DNA from: Streptomyces sp.
Lineage (GTDB): Bacteria > Actinomycetota > Actinomycetes > Streptomycetales > Streptomycetaceae
Direction of reading: 5' to 3'
DNA: 50,805 bases
Assembly (NCBI RefSeq): GCF_031181705.1
Contig: NZ_JAPSKN010000018.1
Location: 1-50,805 of the forward strand
Part shown: positions 25,406 to 33,749 of the stretch, in pieces
Layout of the letters: every line of letters starts with the position of its first letter
How positions within the stretch are numbered: the first letter of the stretch is position 1
Notes under the pieces: generated by a model
What the model was told of the DNA's origin: nothing
Database searches by the model: none
Seen by the model: the letters and a program-made list of their open reading frames with translations, nothing else
Translations under genes and position numbers: made by a program

Positions 25406-26676
25406 TTGCCCTGTCCCTTCCGGTACGGCAGCCCGTCCGCCTTCGGCATGCGCAGCCGCTGGGCGGACAGCGCGAGGACGATCAGGGTGATGACGTACGG
25501 CGTGGCGGAGACGACCTGGTTGGGGACCTCGTCGGTGGAGGCGTACCAGGCGAACACCAGGGCGGCGACGACCGCGGTGATCACCGCCGGGACGTACTTC
25601 CTGCGGACCACCAGCCAGATCGCGCCGATGACCAGCAGCAGCGCGCCGAGCAGCAGCAGGGCGTGCACGTTGGCGGAGCCGCCACGCAGGTTGAGGCTGT
25701 CGGTGTAGCCGAACAGGCCCGCGCCGAGGGCGAGGCCGCCCGGCATCCAGTTGCCGAAGATCATCGCCGCGAGGCCGATGAAGCCGCGTCCGCTGACCTG
25801 GCCCTCCAGGTAGAAGGGGTTGGCCACGATGGACAGGAAGACACCGCCGAGGCCGGCCAGTCCGCCGGAGACGACGACGGCGATGTACTTGTACTTGTAG
25901 ACGTTGACGCCGAGGGACTCGGCGGCGACCGGGTTCTCGCCGCAGGAGCGCAGCCGCAGGCCGAAGGCGGTGCGCCACAGGATCCACCAGGTGGCGGGGA
26001 TCAGCGCGACGGCGATCAGGGTCAGCCAGGAGACGTTGGTGACCAGGCCGCCGAGCAGGCCGGCGATGTCGGAGACGAAGAACCAGCCCTGGTTGTTCAG
26101 GTCCCGCAGGGCGTCGGACAGGCCGGGCACCGTGAAGTGGCCGAGGGAGTCCACCGCCGGGGACTGCTTGGCGGAGCCGCCGGTGTGTCCCTCGAAGGCG
26201 AGGGGCGCGAGGTAGCGGGTGGCGCCGAGGGCGAGGATGTTGATGGCCACACCGGAGACGATGTGGTTGACGTTGAAGGTGACGGTGACGAAGGCGTGCA
26301 GCAGACCGCCGATCGCGCCGCCGAGGATGCCGACCAGGACACCGGTCCAGGGGCCCCACTGGAAGCCGGCCCAGGCGCCGAACCAGGTGCCGAGGATCAT
26401 CATGCCCTCGAGGCCGATGTTGACCACGCCCGCGCGCTCGGCCCACAGACCGCCCAGGCCGGCGAGGCCGATCGGCACGGCGAGCTGGAGCGCGGTGGAC
26501 ATCTGGCTGACGTTGGTGATGCCGTCGGCGCCGGTGATGAGGCGGACGATCGAGGTGAGCGCCAGTCCGCCGGCGATGATCAGCAGCAGGACGGGCCACG
26601 ACAGGCGGCGGCCGGTGGGCGCCGCGGGCTGCAGCGTGGGCTGGTTGACGTCGATCGCCGAGGTAGGAGCGGTCAT
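25402..26676 (-). CDS. Nucleoside ABC transporter permease 2 (YufQ/NupQ type)
   Basis: A 424-residue inner-membrane permease of the BPD_transp_2 family with about ten transmembrane helices. Typical segments are LAGLGGLWAERAGVVNIGLEGMM near residue 75-95 and SLGVNVYKYKYIAVVVSGGLAG near 240-260; the EGQVSGRGFIGLAAMIFGNW stretch is shared with simple-sugar/nucleoside permeases. The ATG at 26676 overlaps the previous permease stop (ATGA) and has GGAGGTGG upstream. It forms the pore with permease 1, served by the BMP lipoproteins and the double ATPase. The C-terminal extension after about 395 is basic. Confidence 0.92.
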   Translation of the reverse strand: MTAPTSAIDVNQPTLQPAAPTGRRLSWPVLLLIIAGGLALTSIVRLITGADGITNVSQMSTALQLAVPIGLAGLGGLWAERAGVVNIGLEGMMILGTWFGAWAGFQWGPWTGVLVGILGGAIGGLLHAFVTVTFNVNHIVSGVAINILALGATRYLAPLAFEGHTGGSAKQSPAVDSLGHFTVPGLSDALRDLNNQGWFFVSDIAGLLGGLVTNVSWLTLIAVALIPATWWILWRTAFGLRLRSCGENPVAAESLGVNVYKYKYIAVVVSGGLAGLGGVFLSIVANPFYLEGQVSGRGFIGLAAMIFGNWMPGGLALGAGLFGYTDSLNLRGGSANVHALLLLGALLLVIGAIWLVVRRKYVPAVITAVVAALVFAWYASTDEVPNQVVSATPYVITLIVLALSAQRLRMPKADGLPYRKGQGK

Positions 26677-27794
26677 CGGCCAGCCACCTCCTTCGTGGTG
26701 TTGTGGGCGCCGAGGACGTGACCGGCGGCCAGTTCGGCGCCGACGCGGCGCTGCTGGCGGCGCAGGCCCCATTCCCGGACGGCCTCGTAGGAGACGACGA
26801 CCGAGAGGACGATCAGGCCCTGCATGATGACCGCGATCTCCTTGTCGTAGCCGTGGAAGTCCAGCTCCGGCGAGGCCTTGTCGAGCCAGGCCCACAGCAG
26901 GGCCGCGAAGGCGATGCCGACGGGGCTGTTGCGGCCGAGCAGGGCGATGCCGATGCCGAGGAAGCCGATGCCGGTGGGGAAGTTCAGGCTGTAGGTGTGG
27001 GTGTCGCCGAGCAGGATCGGCAGGCCGGCGAGGCCCGCGATGCCGCCGGAGATCAGCATGGCGCTGAGCACCATGCGCCTGGGGTCCACGCCGCTGGCGG
27101 CGGCGGCGGTCTGCGAGGCGCCGGAGGCGCGCAGGTCGAAGCCGAAGCGGGTGCGGTTGAGGACGACCCAGTAGCCGATGCCGAGCAGCACGGCGAGCAG
27201 GACCAGGCCGTAGATCTCGCCGGCGGCGCCCATGGGGATGCCGGGGATCCAGCCGGACTCGTGCATCTCGCCGGTGGTGTTGTTGTTGCCGACCTTCACG
27301 CCGAAGACGTCCGGCAGCCACAGGTAGGCGATGACGGAGGTGGCGATCGCGTTGAGCATGATCGTCGCGACGACCTCGCTGACGCCGCGGGTGACCTTGA
27401 GGACACCGGCGATGCCGGACCAGAAGGCGCCGGTGAGGACGGCCGTCAGCAGCAGCAGCGGGATCTGCAGGGCGGCCGGCAGGTTCATGTGGGCGCCGAC
27501 GATGGCGGCCATCATGGCGCCGAGCTGGTACTGCCCGTCGACACCGATGTTGAACAGGTTCATCCGGAAGCCGATGGCCACCGCCAGCGCCGCGATGTAG
27601 TACATCGACGCCTGGTTGATGATCAGCACCTGGATGTCGGAGAAGCCGAGCTGCTCGAACATCAGGGCGAACGGCTCGACGGGGTTCTTGCCCGACGCGA
27701 TCAGCACGATCGCGCTCAGGACGAAGGCCACGGCGAGCGCGATGACCGGTCCGGCCACCGCGAGGAGCAGGCGCTCCTTGTCGAACTTCTTCAT
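26673..27794 (-). CDS. Nucleoside ABC transporter permease 1 (YufP/NupP type)
   Basis: A 373-residue permease of the same family, starting MKKFDKERLL. Diagnostic segments are YYIAALAVAIGFRMNLFNIGVDGQYQLGA near 65-95, TRGVSEVVATIMLNAIA near 140 and SAMLISGGIAGLAGLPILLG near 255-275. The unbroken TGIGFLGIGIALLGRN stretch near 290 is the conserved coupling region. The ATG at 27794 overlaps the ATPase stop codon (ATGA). The substrate is inferred to be purine and pyrimidine nucleosides from the joint operon with cdd and deoA. Confidence 0.92.
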   Translation of the reverse strand: MKKFDKERLLLAVAGPVIALAVAFVLSAIVLIASGKNPVEPFALMFEQLGFSDIQVLIINQASMYYIAALAVAIGFRMNLFNIGVDGQYQLGAMMAAIVGAHMNLPAALQIPLLLLTAVLTGAFWSGIAGVLKVTRGVSEVVATIMLNAIATSVIAYLWLPDVFGVKVGNNNTTGEMHESGWIPGIPMGAAGEIYGLVLLAVLLGIGYWVVLNRTRFGFDLRASGASQTAAAASGVDPRRMVLSAMLISGGIAGLAGLPILLGDTHTYSLNFPTGIGFLGIGIALLGRNSPVGIAFAALLWAWLDKASPELDFHGYDKEIAVIMQGLIVLSVVVSYEAVREWGLRRQQRRVGAELAAGHVLGAHNTTKEVAGR

Positions 27795-29383
27795 CAGCGG
27801 GCCTCGTCTTCCGGAGACTCGGACGGCTCGGGGGCCTTCGCCGGGGTCTCGGCGGTCTCGTCGGCGGTCTCGTCGTGTTCGAGGTGCCCGGTGGCGGCGC
27901 CGGTCATGGCCGAGCCGAGCTCCTCGGGGGTGATGGCGGCCGGGTCGGCGTCCGCGACCAGCTTGCCGTTGTAGATCACGCGCAGCGTGTCGGACAGGCC
28001 GATCAGCTCGTCCAGGTCGGCGGAGATCAGCAGCACGGCCAGGCCCTCGCGGCGGGCCTCGCGGATGTGGTCCCAGATGGCGGCCTGGGCGCCGACGTCC
28101 ACGCCGCGGGTGGGGTGGGCGGCGATGAGGAAGCGCGGCTTGTGGCTCATCTCGCGGCCGACGATCAGCTTCTGCTGGTTGCCGCCGGACAGGGAGGCCG
28201 CGGTGACGTCGATGCCGGGGGTGCGGACGTCGTACTCCGTCACGATCCGGCGGGTGTCCTCCTGGGCCGCCTTCGGGTCCAGCCAGACGCCCTTGGCCAG
28301 CGGCTTCTCGGTGACGTGGCCGAGGATGCGGTTCTCCCAGAGGGGGGCCTCCAGGAGCAGGCCGTGGCGGTGCCGGTCCTCGGGGATGTAGCCGATGCCC
28401 TGCTCGCGGCGCTTGCGGGTCGGCCAGGAGGTGATCTCCTCGTCGGCGAGCCGGATGGTGCCGGAGTCGGGGGCCCGCAGACCGATGAGCGCGTCGACGA
28501 GCTCGGTCTGGCCGTTGCCCTCGACACCGGCGATGCCGAGCACCTCGCCCGCGTGGATGGTGAAGGTGATGTCGTCGAGGAGCGCCTTGCCGCCGGGGGC
28601 GGCGAGGTGCAGCTTCTCGACGCTGATGACCGGGCGGTCGGTGACCGTGGACTCGGCCGTCTCGGGCGTGGGCAGCTCGCTGCCGACCATCATCTCGGCG
28701 AGCTGGCGCGGGGTGGTCTCGGCGGGGACGGCCGTGCCGACGGTGGTGCCGCGGCGGATGACGGTGATCTCGTCGGCGACGGAGAGCACCTCGCCGAGCT
28801 TGTGCGAGATGAAGATGACCGACAGGCCCTCGGACTTCAGTTCGCGCAGGTTGGCGAAGAGCGCGTCGACCTCCTGCGGCACGAGCACGGCGGTCGGCTC
28901 GTCCAGGATGAGGGTGGTGGCGCCGCGGTAGAGGACCTTGAGGATCTCCACCCGCTGGCGGGCGGCGACGCCGAGCTCCTCGACCAGCAGGTCGGGCTCG
29001 ACGTCGAGGCCGTAGCGCTCGGAGAGTTCCTTGATCCTGCGGCGGGCCTTGGCGCCGATGCCGTGGAGCTTCTCGCTGCCGAGGACCACGTTCTCCAGGA
29101 CCGTGAGGTTGTCGGCCAGCATGAAGTGCTGGTGGACCATGCCGATGCCGCGGGCGATGGCGTCGGCCGGGGACGAGAAGGCGACCTGCTGCCCGTCGAC
29201 GGAGATGGTGCCCTCGTCCGGCTTCTGCATGCCGTAGAGGATCTTCATCAGGGTCGACTTGCCGGCGCCGTTCTCGCCGACGAGGGCGTGCACGGTGCCC
29301 TTGCGGACGCTGAGGTGGATGTCGTGGTTGGCCACGACACCGGGGAAACGCTTGGTGATCCCGGCGAGCTCCACAGCGGTCAC
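27794..29383 (-). CDS. Nucleoside ABC transporter ATPase, two tandem domains (YufO/NupO type)
   Basis: A 529-residue protein with two ABC domains, like RbsA and YufO. The first has Walker A GENGAGKST near residue 37 and Walker B LILDEPTAVL near 155. The second has the degenerate Walker A GVEGNGQTE near 290 (no Lys, normal for this family), signature LSGGNQQK near 395 and RFLIAAHPTRGVD. The acidic tail after 490 is poorly conserved. GTG 29383 is the first standard start near the domain but lacks a ribosome binding site; AGGAG at 29440-29444 instead sits ideally for an in-frame ATC at 29431. The shared palindrome is upstream at 29459-29472. Confidence 0.9.
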   Translation of the reverse strand: MTAVELAGITKRFPGVVANHDIHLSVRKGTVHALVGENGAGKSTLMKILYGMQKPDEGTISVDGQQVAFSSPADAIARGIGMVHQHFMLADNLTVLENVVLGSEKLHGIGAKARRRIKELSERYGLDVEPDLLVEELGVAARQRVEILKVLYRGATTLILDEPTAVLVPQEVDALFANLRELKSEGLSVIFISHKLGEVLSVADEITVIRRGTTVGTAVPAETTPRQLAEMMVGSELPTPETAESTVTDRPVISVEKLHLAAPGGKALLDDITFTIHAGEVLGIAGVEGNGQTELVDALIGLRAPDSGTIRLADEEITSWPTRKRREQGIGYIPEDRHRHGLLLEAPLWENRILGHVTEKPLAKGVWLDPKAAQEDTRRIVTEYDVRTPGIDVTAASLSGGNQQKLIVGREMSHKPRFLIAAHPTRGVDVGAQAAIWDHIREARREGLAVLLISADLDELIGLSDTLRVIYNGKLVADADPAAITPEELGSAMTGAATGHLEHDETADETAETPAKAPEPSESPEDEAR

Positions 29384-29458
29384 CGATTCGTTGACCGCCG
29401 CTCCGGCCGGAGGGCTGCTGGACGCGTTGATGGCGCACTCTCCTGGGGACGGGGGTCG

Positions 29459-29472
29459 TCTACGCGCGTAGC
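29459..29472. promoter_or_regulatory. Nucleoside-regulon operator copy 3 (ABC-cdd-deoA operon)
   Basis: TCTACGCGCGTAGC contains the perfect 12-base palindrome (29460-29471) and lies 75 bases before GTG 29383, or 27 before the possible ATC start at 29431. Confidence 0.75.
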
Positions 29473-29593
29473 GCCCCTACGGCATGCAAAGGGGCCGACG
29501 CCCCGCGGCAACGGGGCACGAGGAGCAGCTCCCCGTACCCCGTCGAGCGGACGTAACCCCGGGGGTTACCGCCTGCTTCGAGGCAGTCGCTCG

Positions 29594-30640
29594 TCAGCTG
29601 CTCTTGACCTTGATCTCGCCGCTGATGATCTTCTCCTTGGCCGTCTTGATGGCTTCCTGGAGCTCGGCGTCGTCCGCGAACTTCGGGTTGGAGTTCGACA
29701 GGCTCACCTCGCCGGTCTTCAGATCGCCACGAACGATACCGGTCTCGGGCTTGCCGTCCTCGACCGACTTCGCCAGGTTGTACACCGCCTTGGCGACGTC
29801 CTTCATCGCCGAGGTCAGGATCGAGTCCTTGTACTTGGCGAGGGCTTCCTGCCGGTACTGGTCGGAGTCGACGCCGATGGCCCACACCTTGTTGGCGGCG
29901 GCGGCCTCGATCACGCCCTGACCGGACAGGCCGGCGGCCGCGTAGACCACGTCGGCCTTCTTCTCGATCTGGCCCTCGGCGGCCGTCTTGCCCTTGTCGG
30001 GGCTGGAGAAGCCGCCCTCCTCGGCCGTCTGCGTCAGGTACTGGGAGAGGACCTTGACCTTCGGGTTGGTGTCCTTGACGCCCTGCTCGAAGCCCGCCTG
30101 GAACTTGTGGATGAGCGGGATGTCCACACCGCCGACGAAGCCGACGACGTTCGACTTGGTGGACTTGGCGGCGGCGACACCGGCCAGGTAGGAGGCCTGC
30201 TCCTCGCTGAAGACCAGGTCGGCGACGTTCTTGGAGTTGATGGTGGCGTCGTCGACGATGCCGAAGGTGGTGTCCGGGAACTTCTCGGAGGCACCCTTGA
30301 TGGCCGAGGCGTACGCGTAGCCGACGCCGATGACCGGGTTGTAGCCCTGCTTGGCCAGCGAGACCAGGCGCTGCTCCTTGTCGGCGTCCGTCTCGCCCTC
30401 GGTGGGCTCCAGGTCGGCCGTCTGGTACCCGAACTCCTTCTTCGCCTGCTCCAGGCCCGCGTACGCCGCGTCGTTGAAGGACTGGTCGCCCTTGCCGCCG
30501 ACGTCGTACGCGATGGCGAGCCCCTTGTCGCCCTTCGAGTCCGACGACCCGGAGGTCGAGGTGCTGCCACAGGCGGAGAGGGCGAGGGCCAGGGAGGCGG
30601 TCGCTGCGCCTGCGACCGTGATCCGGGAAATCCGGCGCAT
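29594..30640 (-). CDS. BMP-family nucleoside-binding lipoprotein 1
   Basis: A 348-residue substrate-binding lipoprotein of the Bmp/Med (PnrA-like) family. The signal peptide MRRISRITVAGAA... ends in lipobox LSAC near residue 24. The mature protein carries family segments AYDVGGKGDQSFND near 45, YNPVIGVGYAYA near 100, VGFVGGVDIPLIHKF near 160 and VWAIGVDSDQY near 245. It would capture nucleosides outside the membrane for the adjacent ABC complex. The ATG at 30640 follows GGAG. Operator copy 4 lies 76 bases upstream. It sits between the ABC operon and a paralogue of nearly the same length. Confidence 0.93.
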   Translation of the reverse strand: MRRISRITVAGAATASLALALSACGSTSTSGSSDSKGDKGLAIAYDVGGKGDQSFNDAAYAGLEQAKKEFGYQTADLEPTEGETDADKEQRLVSLAKQGYNPVIGVGYAYASAIKGASEKFPDTTFGIVDDATINSKNVADLVFSEEQASYLAGVAAAKSTKSNVVGFVGGVDIPLIHKFQAGFEQGVKDTNPKVKVLSQYLTQTAEEGGFSSPDKGKTAAEGQIEKKADVVYAAAGLSGQGVIEAAAANKVWAIGVDSDQYRQEALAKYKDSILTSAMKDVAKAVYNLAKSVEDGKPETGIVRGDLKTGEVSLSNSNPKFADDAELQEAIKTAKEKIISGEIKVKSS

Positions 30641-30713
30641 GTCTGGGTGCTCCTGTCGTACAACGAGGTCGCACAGCGCCGGGACGGTTCAGCTTCAGCG
30701 CTGGCTTCGCCGC

Positions 30714-30730
30714 AGATTAACGCGCGTAGA
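30714..30730 (-). promoter_or_regulatory. Promoter -10 and nucleoside-regulon operator copy 4 (bmp 1)
   Basis: The minus strand reads TCTACGCGCGTTAATCT: the palindrome (30717-30730, right arm altered from TAGA to TTAA) overlaps a -10 box TAATCT (30714-30719). Binding there would directly exclude RNA polymerase. Confidence 0.7.
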
Positions 30731-30860
30731 CCTGCCTGAAAACCCCTTCTGTCCACCTTGTTATGCGCCCGTGGCCAAGCCATCACCGCGCCTTGTCCCG
30801 GGTGTTGCCGACCGCAAACGGGAGGTGGCGCTGGGTGATCCGCGCCCCGGGGAGCGCGAA

Positions 30861-30890
30861 GCGGGCGGACACCCTGAGGTGCCCGCCCGC
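30861..30890 (-). terminator. Hairpin terminator after bmp 2
   Basis: GCGGGCGGACACC and GGTGCCCGCCCGC form a 13-position stem with one mismatch and a 4-base loop, 24 bases after the end of the second bmp gene. Confidence 0.65.
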
Positions 30891-30913
30891 CCTGGTGCCC
30901 TGCGAGGGCCGTT

Positions 30914-31957
30914 CTACTCGGTCTTCACCTTGATGGAGCCGTCGTCGATGCCCTGCTTCGCCTTGTCCACGGCCTCCTTGAGGCCGGCGACCTTGGCGAA
31001 CTCCGGGTTCGACTCGGACAGGCCGACGCCGTCGACCTTCAGGTCGAAGGTCTGCGTGCCGGTCAGCGGCTTGTCGTCCTGGACCGACTTGGACAGCGCG
31101 TAGACCGCGCCGCCGACGTCCTTGAGCGCGGAGGTGAGGATGTAGTTCTTGTACGGGGCGAGAGCGGCCTGCTTGTACTGGTCGGAGTCGACGCCGATCG
31201 CCCAGGCCTTCGCCTTGGCGGCGGCCTCGATCACGCCCTGTCCGGACAGACCGGCGGCCGCGTAGAGCACGTCGGCCTTCTTCTCGATCTGGCCCTCGGC
31301 TGCGGCCTTGCCCTTGTCGGGGCTGGAGAAGCCGCCCTCCTCGGCCGTCTGGGTGAGGTACTGCGACAGCACCTGCACCCCGGGCTTGGTGTCCTGGACA
31401 CCCTGCTTGTAGCCGGCCTCGAACTTGTGGATCAGCGGGATGTCCACGCCGCCCACGAAGCCGACGACGTCGCTCTTGGTGGCCTTGGCGGCGGCGACAC
31501 CGGCGAGGTAAGAGGCCTGCTCCTCGGCGAAGACGAGGGAGGCGACGTTCTTGCCCTCGACGACGGAGTCCACGATGCCGAAAGTGGTCTTCGGGTACTT
31601 GGAGGCGACGGCCTTCATAGCGGGGCCGTAGGCGAAGCCGACGCCGATGACCGGGTTGTAGCCCTGCTTGGCCAGCGAGGCCAGGCGCTGCTCCTTGTCG
31701 GCGTCCGTCTCGCCCTCGGTGGGCTCGATGTCGGCCGTCTTGTAGCCGAACTCGTCCTTGGCCTTCGTCAGGCCGGCGTAGGCGGCGTCGTTGAAGGACT
31801 GGTCACCCTTGCCGCCGACGTCGTAGGCGATGGCGACGCCGCGGTCGCTGCTGTCGCTGTCGCCGCTGTCACTGCTGGTGCCGCCACACGCCGTGGCGAC
31901 GAGCCCCAGCGACGCGACCCCCACCGCGACGCGGGTCAGTTTCGAAATCCGACGCAT
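30914..31957 (-). CDS. BMP-family nucleoside-binding lipoprotein 2
   Basis: A 347-residue paralogue of the neighbouring lipoprotein. The signal peptide MRRISKLTRVAVG... ends in lipobox VATAC near residue 25. Long stretches are identical to paralogue 1, for example YDVGGKGDQSFNDAAYAG, GFVGGVDIPLIHKFEAGY and LSGQGVIEAAAKAKAWAIG, while the two differ mostly near the signal peptide and in surface loops. The ATG at 31957 is chosen for GGGGAA upstream and the signal peptide. It has its own palindromic operator and -10 box. It may bind a different set of nucleosides for the same permeases. Confidence 0.93.
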   Translation of the reverse strand: MRRISKLTRVAVGVASLGLVATACGGTSSDSGDSDSSDRGVAIAYDVGGKGDQSFNDAAYAGLTKAKDEFGYKTADIEPTEGETDADKEQRLASLAKQGYNPVIGVGFAYGPAMKAVASKYPKTTFGIVDSVVEGKNVASLVFAEEQASYLAGVAAAKATKSDVVGFVGGVDIPLIHKFEAGYKQGVQDTKPGVQVLSQYLTQTAEEGGFSSPDKGKAAAEGQIEKKADVLYAAAGLSGQGVIEAAAKAKAWAIGVDSDQYKQAALAPYKNYILTSALKDVGGAVYALSKSVQDDKPLTGTQTFDLKVDGVGLSESNPEFAKVAGLKEAVDKAKQGIDDGSIKVKTE

Positions 31958-32007
31958 CTGAAGTTCCCCATTCTCCGAAGCTCCGCAGCGGGTGCTCAGT
32001 TCGGCGC

Positions 32008-32024
32008 ACATTAACGCGCGTAGA
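32008..32024 (-). promoter_or_regulatory. Promoter -10 and nucleoside-regulon operator copy 5 (bmp 2)
   Basis: The minus strand reads TCTACGCGCGTTAATGT. The palindrome (32011-32024) overlaps a -10 box TAATGT (32008-32013). The arrangement is the same as at bmp 1, including the following TGCGNCGAA. Confidence 0.7.
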
Positions 32025-32166
32025 CACTCCTGGGAACGGGTCGCCGCGGGGCCGTTATCCATTCGTGCCGATGGCCGGTTACGCCCTTGTGAACCGCGGG
32101 ATCGAACGGGGTCGAAAGGTGTACTCGGGGACACGGCGCGTGCCTGCTCGTCACGCGCACCAGGCT

Positions 32167-32198
32167 GCCCCCGGGCTGCGCCGCTCGCAACCGGGGGC
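32167..32198. terminator. Hairpin downstream of the amidohydrolase gene
   Basis: GCCCCCGG (32167-32174) pairs with CCGGGGGC (32191-32198) with a 16-base loop, 21 bases after the amidohydrolase stop on the minus strand. Confidence 0.5.
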
Positions 32199-32219
32199 GG
32201 CCCGTCGTGGAGTTCGGGG

Positions 32220-33452
32220 TCAGCGCAGGCCGTTGACGAGGGCCGCTGCGGTGAAGAGTTCCACGCCTACCGCGATGGCCGACTCGTCGACGTCGAAGTC
32301 GCCCTGGTGGAGGTCGCGGATCTGGCGCTCGCCGGGGGTGCGGACGCCCAGGCGGGCCATGGCGCCGGGGACGTGCTCCAGGTACCAGGAGAAGTCCTCG
32401 CCGCCGAGGCTCTGCTCGGTGCCCACGACGGAGTCGACCCCGCGCCGGGCGACCATCGCGTCGCGCAGCAGCTCGGTCACGCCGGGCTCGTTGACCACGG
32501 GCGGGACGCCGCGCACGTAGTTGATCTCCGACTTGGCGCGGTGCAGGTTGGCGATCTCGTCGATCGCGGCGACCACCACGTCGGGGGCCTGCCGCCACGC
32601 CTCGATGTCGAGGCAGCGCACGGTGCCGGAGAGCTCGGCGTGCTGCGGGATGACGTTCGGCGCGTGTCCGGACTCGATGCGGCCCCAGGTGATGGCGAGC
32701 CCGCTGCGGGTGTCGAAGCGCCGGCCGACCAGGGCGGGCACGTCGGTGACCACCCGGGCCGCCGCGGTGACCAGGTCGGTCGTCAGGTGCGGGCGCGCGG
32801 TGTGGCCGCCCGGGCCGTCCAGGCCGATCTCCAGCCGGTCGCAGGCGGAGGTGATGGGGCCCTCCCGGAGCCCGATCTTCCCGGCGTCCACCCGGGGGTC
32901 GCAGTGCACGGCGATGATCGCGCCGACACCTTCCAGCGCCCCGCCCTTGATGGCGTCGGCGGCGCCGCCGGGCAGCACCTCCTCGGCCGGCTGGAAGACG
33001 AGCCGGACGGGGCGGGGCAGCTGGCCCCGCTTGTGCAGTTCGGCGAGGACGAGCCCGGCGCCGAGGACGACGGTGGTGTGCACGTCGTGGCCGCAGGCGT
33101 GCGCGCGGTCGGGCACGGTCGAGCGGTACGCGCAGTCGGACTTGGTGTCCGGGATGGGCAGGCCGTCGATGTCGGCCCGCAGGGCGAGCATGCTGGGACC
33201 CCCGTCCCACTGTTCGCCCGCTACGCCGATGTCACAGACGAGCCCGGTCCCGACCGGGAGGACGCGCGGCTTGAGGCCGGCCTCCTCCAGCCGTTCCTTG
33301 ATCGCCGCGGTCGTGCGGAACTCCTGGTTGCCGAGCTCCGGGTGCATGTGCAGATCGCGCCGGAACGCGATGAGCTCGGCGCGCAGGGGGTCGGGAAGCG
33401 CGCCGGGAAGCACGGCTCCCGCGGGAAGGCCGACCTCGGACTCCAGTGACAT
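32220..33452 (-). CDS. M20-family amidohydrolase
   Basis: A 410-residue M20 peptidase-like amidohydrolase of the hippurate/N-acyl-amino-acid hydrolase group. Metal-binding motifs are DLHMHPELG near residue 35, ACGHDVHTT near 123 and FQPAEEVLPGG near 158 (with the Glu-Glu pair), and the dimerisation domain runs from about 195 to 310 (GPGGHTARPH). A late SLGGEDFSWYLE gives the last ligand region. Such enzymes remove acyl groups from amino acids or cleave small amides; the substrate cannot be told. The ATG at 33452 has GAGGGTGAAG upstream. It lacks the regulon palindrome although it lies next to the bmp genes. Confidence 0.9.
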   Translation of the reverse strand: MSLESEVGLPAGAVLPGALPDPLRAELIAFRRDLHMHPELGNQEFRTTAAIKERLEEAGLKPRVLPVGTGLVCDIGVAGEQWDGGPSMLALRADIDGLPIPDTKSDCAYRSTVPDRAHACGHDVHTTVVLGAGLVLAELHKRGQLPRPVRLVFQPAEEVLPGGAADAIKGGALEGVGAIIAVHCDPRVDAGKIGLREGPITSACDRLEIGLDGPGGHTARPHLTTDLVTAAARVVTDVPALVGRRFDTRSGLAITWGRIESGHAPNVIPQHAELSGTVRCLDIEAWRQAPDVVVAAIDEIANLHRAKSEINYVRGVPPVVNEPGVTELLRDAMVARRGVDSVVGTEQSLGGEDFSWYLEHVPGAMARLGVRTPGERQIRDLHQGDFDVDESAIAVGVELFTAAALVNGLR

Positions 33453-33736
33453 CAGTGGCTTCACCCTCTGAAGGGTAGGGCGCCGGTGCGGTCGCCCGAC
33501 CCTGGATCGACAAAACTTCAACCCGTTAGGGGAAGAAAATATGACTGCCGGACGCATATGTATCGACTGAGCTGGGTAAACTTGCCGCCTTTCCGGCCGA
33601 GTCGGCGGTCGCGTCACTGGCTGTGACTTCGGCCACACCCGACTCGGAGCTTCGGGTATCCATCCTTCCTCCTTCACGGATACCACGCCCTGCGCGCCGA
33701 ACACGGGCGCGTTCATCTGGCGGACGCGTGCGCCGA
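33453..33736. other. Intergenic region between amidohydrolase and methyltransferase genes
   Basis: About 280 bases between divergent genes, with a relatively A/T-rich patch at 33510-33590 that probably holds promoters. GGTATCC near 33654-33661 and GGATACC near 33678-33684 form an inverted repeat. No open frame here looks like a gene. Confidence 0.4.
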
Positions 33737-33742
33737 TAGGGT
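33737..33742 (+). promoter_or_regulatory. -10 element for a leaderless methyltransferase message
   Basis: TAGGGT ends 8 bases before GTG 33750, which would make the GTG the first base of the transcript. No ribosome binding site precedes it. Confidence 0.4.
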
Positions 33743-33749
33743 GCGCCCC

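Noticed and set aside
23762..25708. A 648-codon plus-strand open frame across deoA, cdd and the permease
   Set aside because: It is antisense to recognised enzymes and its product is low-complexity (Gln/Gly/His/Val-rich).
27875..30739. A 954-codon plus-strand open frame across the ABC ATPase and bmp 1
   Set aside because: It shadows two conserved minus-strand genes and shows no protein family.
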